From NCBI RefSeq assembly GCF_900128485.1, contig NZ_LT635860.1, forward strand, positions 229,148 to 293,147: DNA of 64,000 nt, given 5' to 3'. Every line of letters begins with the position of its first letter. Position 1 is the stretch's first letter. The DNA comes from Duodenibacillus massiliensis (lineage in GTDB: Bacteria > Pseudomonadota > Gammaproteobacteria > Burkholderiales > Burkholderiaceae_F). Position numbers and translations under genes: made by a program. The notes below the pieces were generated by a model. It made no database searches. It worked only from the letters and a program-made list of their open reading frames with translations, and was not told where the DNA came from. This document shows, one piece after another, positions 63,026-64,000 of this stretch.

Positions 63026-64000
63026 TCACAGAATTTCCCGCAGGAAGCCCGGGGCTTGAGCCCCGGGAGGAATGCGGGCTTTCGAAATTTTTTTAATCTT
63101 GGCCCAAACGCAGCCAAACCATGCACATAGTTTTCGCTTAAGGTATATTCAGCCGCTATGAAATCGCGCACCCCGTCCTTTGTCATTGAGCTGGGCCTGA
63201 AAACCGGAGAGGATCAGGAAAGTGCGCTGGAGACCTACTTCTCCGATGCACGCCAGCTCTTCAATGCTGTTCTCGGAACGGCAAAGAAACGCGTGCGCGC
63301 CATGAAAAGCACTGAAGCATGGAAGCTGACGGCCGCGATGCCCAAGGGCAAAGACCGTAACAAGCGGTTTAAGGAAATTCAGAAGTCCGCCCTCCTTTCC
63401 CAGTATGCCCTGCATGATGTCGTGAAAGAGCACCGTGCCAAGGGCGGCTTTACAAAGCGCATCGGCATCAACGAAGCGCAGAAAATTGCCACACGTGTCT
63501 GGCAGGGCATTGAGCGCTGGCTGCTTCATCAGGGCGGTCAGCCGCGGTTTAAGAGTGCTAAACGGGGCTTGCACAGCGTTGAGGGAAAATTAAACAAAAC
63601 AGGGTTGCGTTGGAAGGCTAAGACATGGACGCTCGAGGTTCTGGATCTGGTGATAAAGGCTGAAGCCCCGGATGCCTGGCAGAAAGAAGCTCTTCTTTCA
63701 GCAACAGATCCGTCCGGCTTTAAGCGTGTCAAATACTGCCGTCTTCTCTGGCGGATGATCCGCGGCCGTATGCGCTACTTTGTTCAGCTCATTGTCGAAG
63801 GCGTACCGCCCGTCAAGCACGTTTACGCTCCCAAGGATCTCAAGGTGGCTGTTGACCCGGGCCCGAGGACCATGACGTTTTACAGCCCCGAGTGGCAGCA
63901 AAAGATTTTGGTGAGCGCGGGTACTGTCTCTCAGGAAAAGGAGATTGCGCGTCTTTTACGTGCCATGGACCGCTCCCGCAGAGACACGAATCGGGAGTGC
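63026..64000 (+). mobile_element. TnpB-only element, copy 2 (runs off the window)
   Basis: It shares the left end with the element at 17786, including a subterminal hairpin that is perfect here (CCCGGGGC 63048-63055, loop TTGA, GCCCCGGG 63060-63067) and the block before the tnpB start. It lies next to the IS66 scrap. The right end is outside the window. Confidence 0.8.
63158..64000 (+). CDS. tnpB: TnpB RNA-guided nuclease, 5' part (partial)
   Basis: 281 codons, open at the window end. It is nearly identical to the first 270 codons of the copy at 17917. After AMDR it continues SRRDTNREC, the normal TnpB course, whereas the other copy is deleted from this point. The first RuvC Asp (AVDPGPRT) is present. 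This copy may be intact; the catalytic Glu and zinc ribbon would lie beyond the window. Confidence 0.88.
   Translation, partial: MKSRTPSFVIELGLKTGEDQESALETYFSDARQLFNAVLGTAKKRVRAMKSTEAWKLTAAMPKGKDRNKRFKEIQKSALLSQYALHDVVKEHRAKGGFTKRIGINEAQKIATRVWQGIERWLLHQGGQPRFKSAKRGLHSVEGKLNKTGLRWKAKTWTLEVLDLVIKAEAPDAWQKEALLSATDPSGFKRVKYCRLLWRMIRGRMRYFVQLIVEGVPPVKHVYAPKDLKVAVDPGPRTMTFYSPEWQQKILVSAGTVSQEKEIARLLRAMDRSRRDTNREC

Overview
The window reads as a chromosomal segment of a GC-rich beta-proteobacterium, most like the gut-associated Sutterellaceae (Burkholderiales). The evidence is beta-type gene neighbourhoods (tRNA-Asp next to ppiD, tsaB..rimI..udg, pepA-creA-holC, ilvB-ilvH-ilvC), a periplasmic TorA-type molybdoenzyme, sodium-dependent amino-acid transporters, a secreted C69 dipeptidase and little sugar catabolism. 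The taxon is inferred from gene content and was not searched.

Layout. 1-10.8 kb: two identical tRNA-Asp genes, ppiD, a large PLD/helicase protein, an EamA exporter, an orphan FixJ/NarL regulator, proS and a HydE-type radical SAM enzyme. 10.9-14.2 kb: an accessory island with an AEC transporter gene cut off by an internally deleted IS3-type element, then an exported argininosuccinate-lyase/fumarase superfamily enzyme lying between 27-bp inverted repeats. 14.3-25 kb: housekeeping genes (yihY, tsaB, nikR, rimI, udg, lapB, pepA, creA, holC), with a TnpB-only element lodged between rimI and udg. 25-39 kb: rpe, a frameshifted small gene with two antitoxin-like halves, lysC, an acyl-CoA ligase, an M20 amidohydrolase, an rRNA/tRNA methyltransferase, two tandem NSS transporters and the ilvBHC operon behind a structured leader. 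39-48 kb: a Nudix protein, an outer-membrane barrel, a metal-chelate ABC operon that includes a methyltransferase, and a TorA-type reductase behind a Fur-box-like palindrome. 48-64 kb: heavily rearranged. An IS200/IS605 element splits a SNF2 helicase gene; an IS3-type element truncates an AraC regulator; there are IS21-like end repeats, the 5' part of a group II intron, an IS66 scrap and a second TnpB element running off the edge. A second ABC-plus-methyltransferase operon sits among these.

Functionally, two syntenic uptake systems (binding protein, FecCD-type permease, ATPase, SAM methyltransferase) stand out, together with NikR and the Fur-box-like site. They suggest active scavenging of a metal or metal chelate. 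Branched-chain and aspartate-family synthesis, peptide/amide hydrolases and amino-acid uptake fit an amino-acid-centred lifestyle. No CRISPR array, rRNA or prophage was seen.
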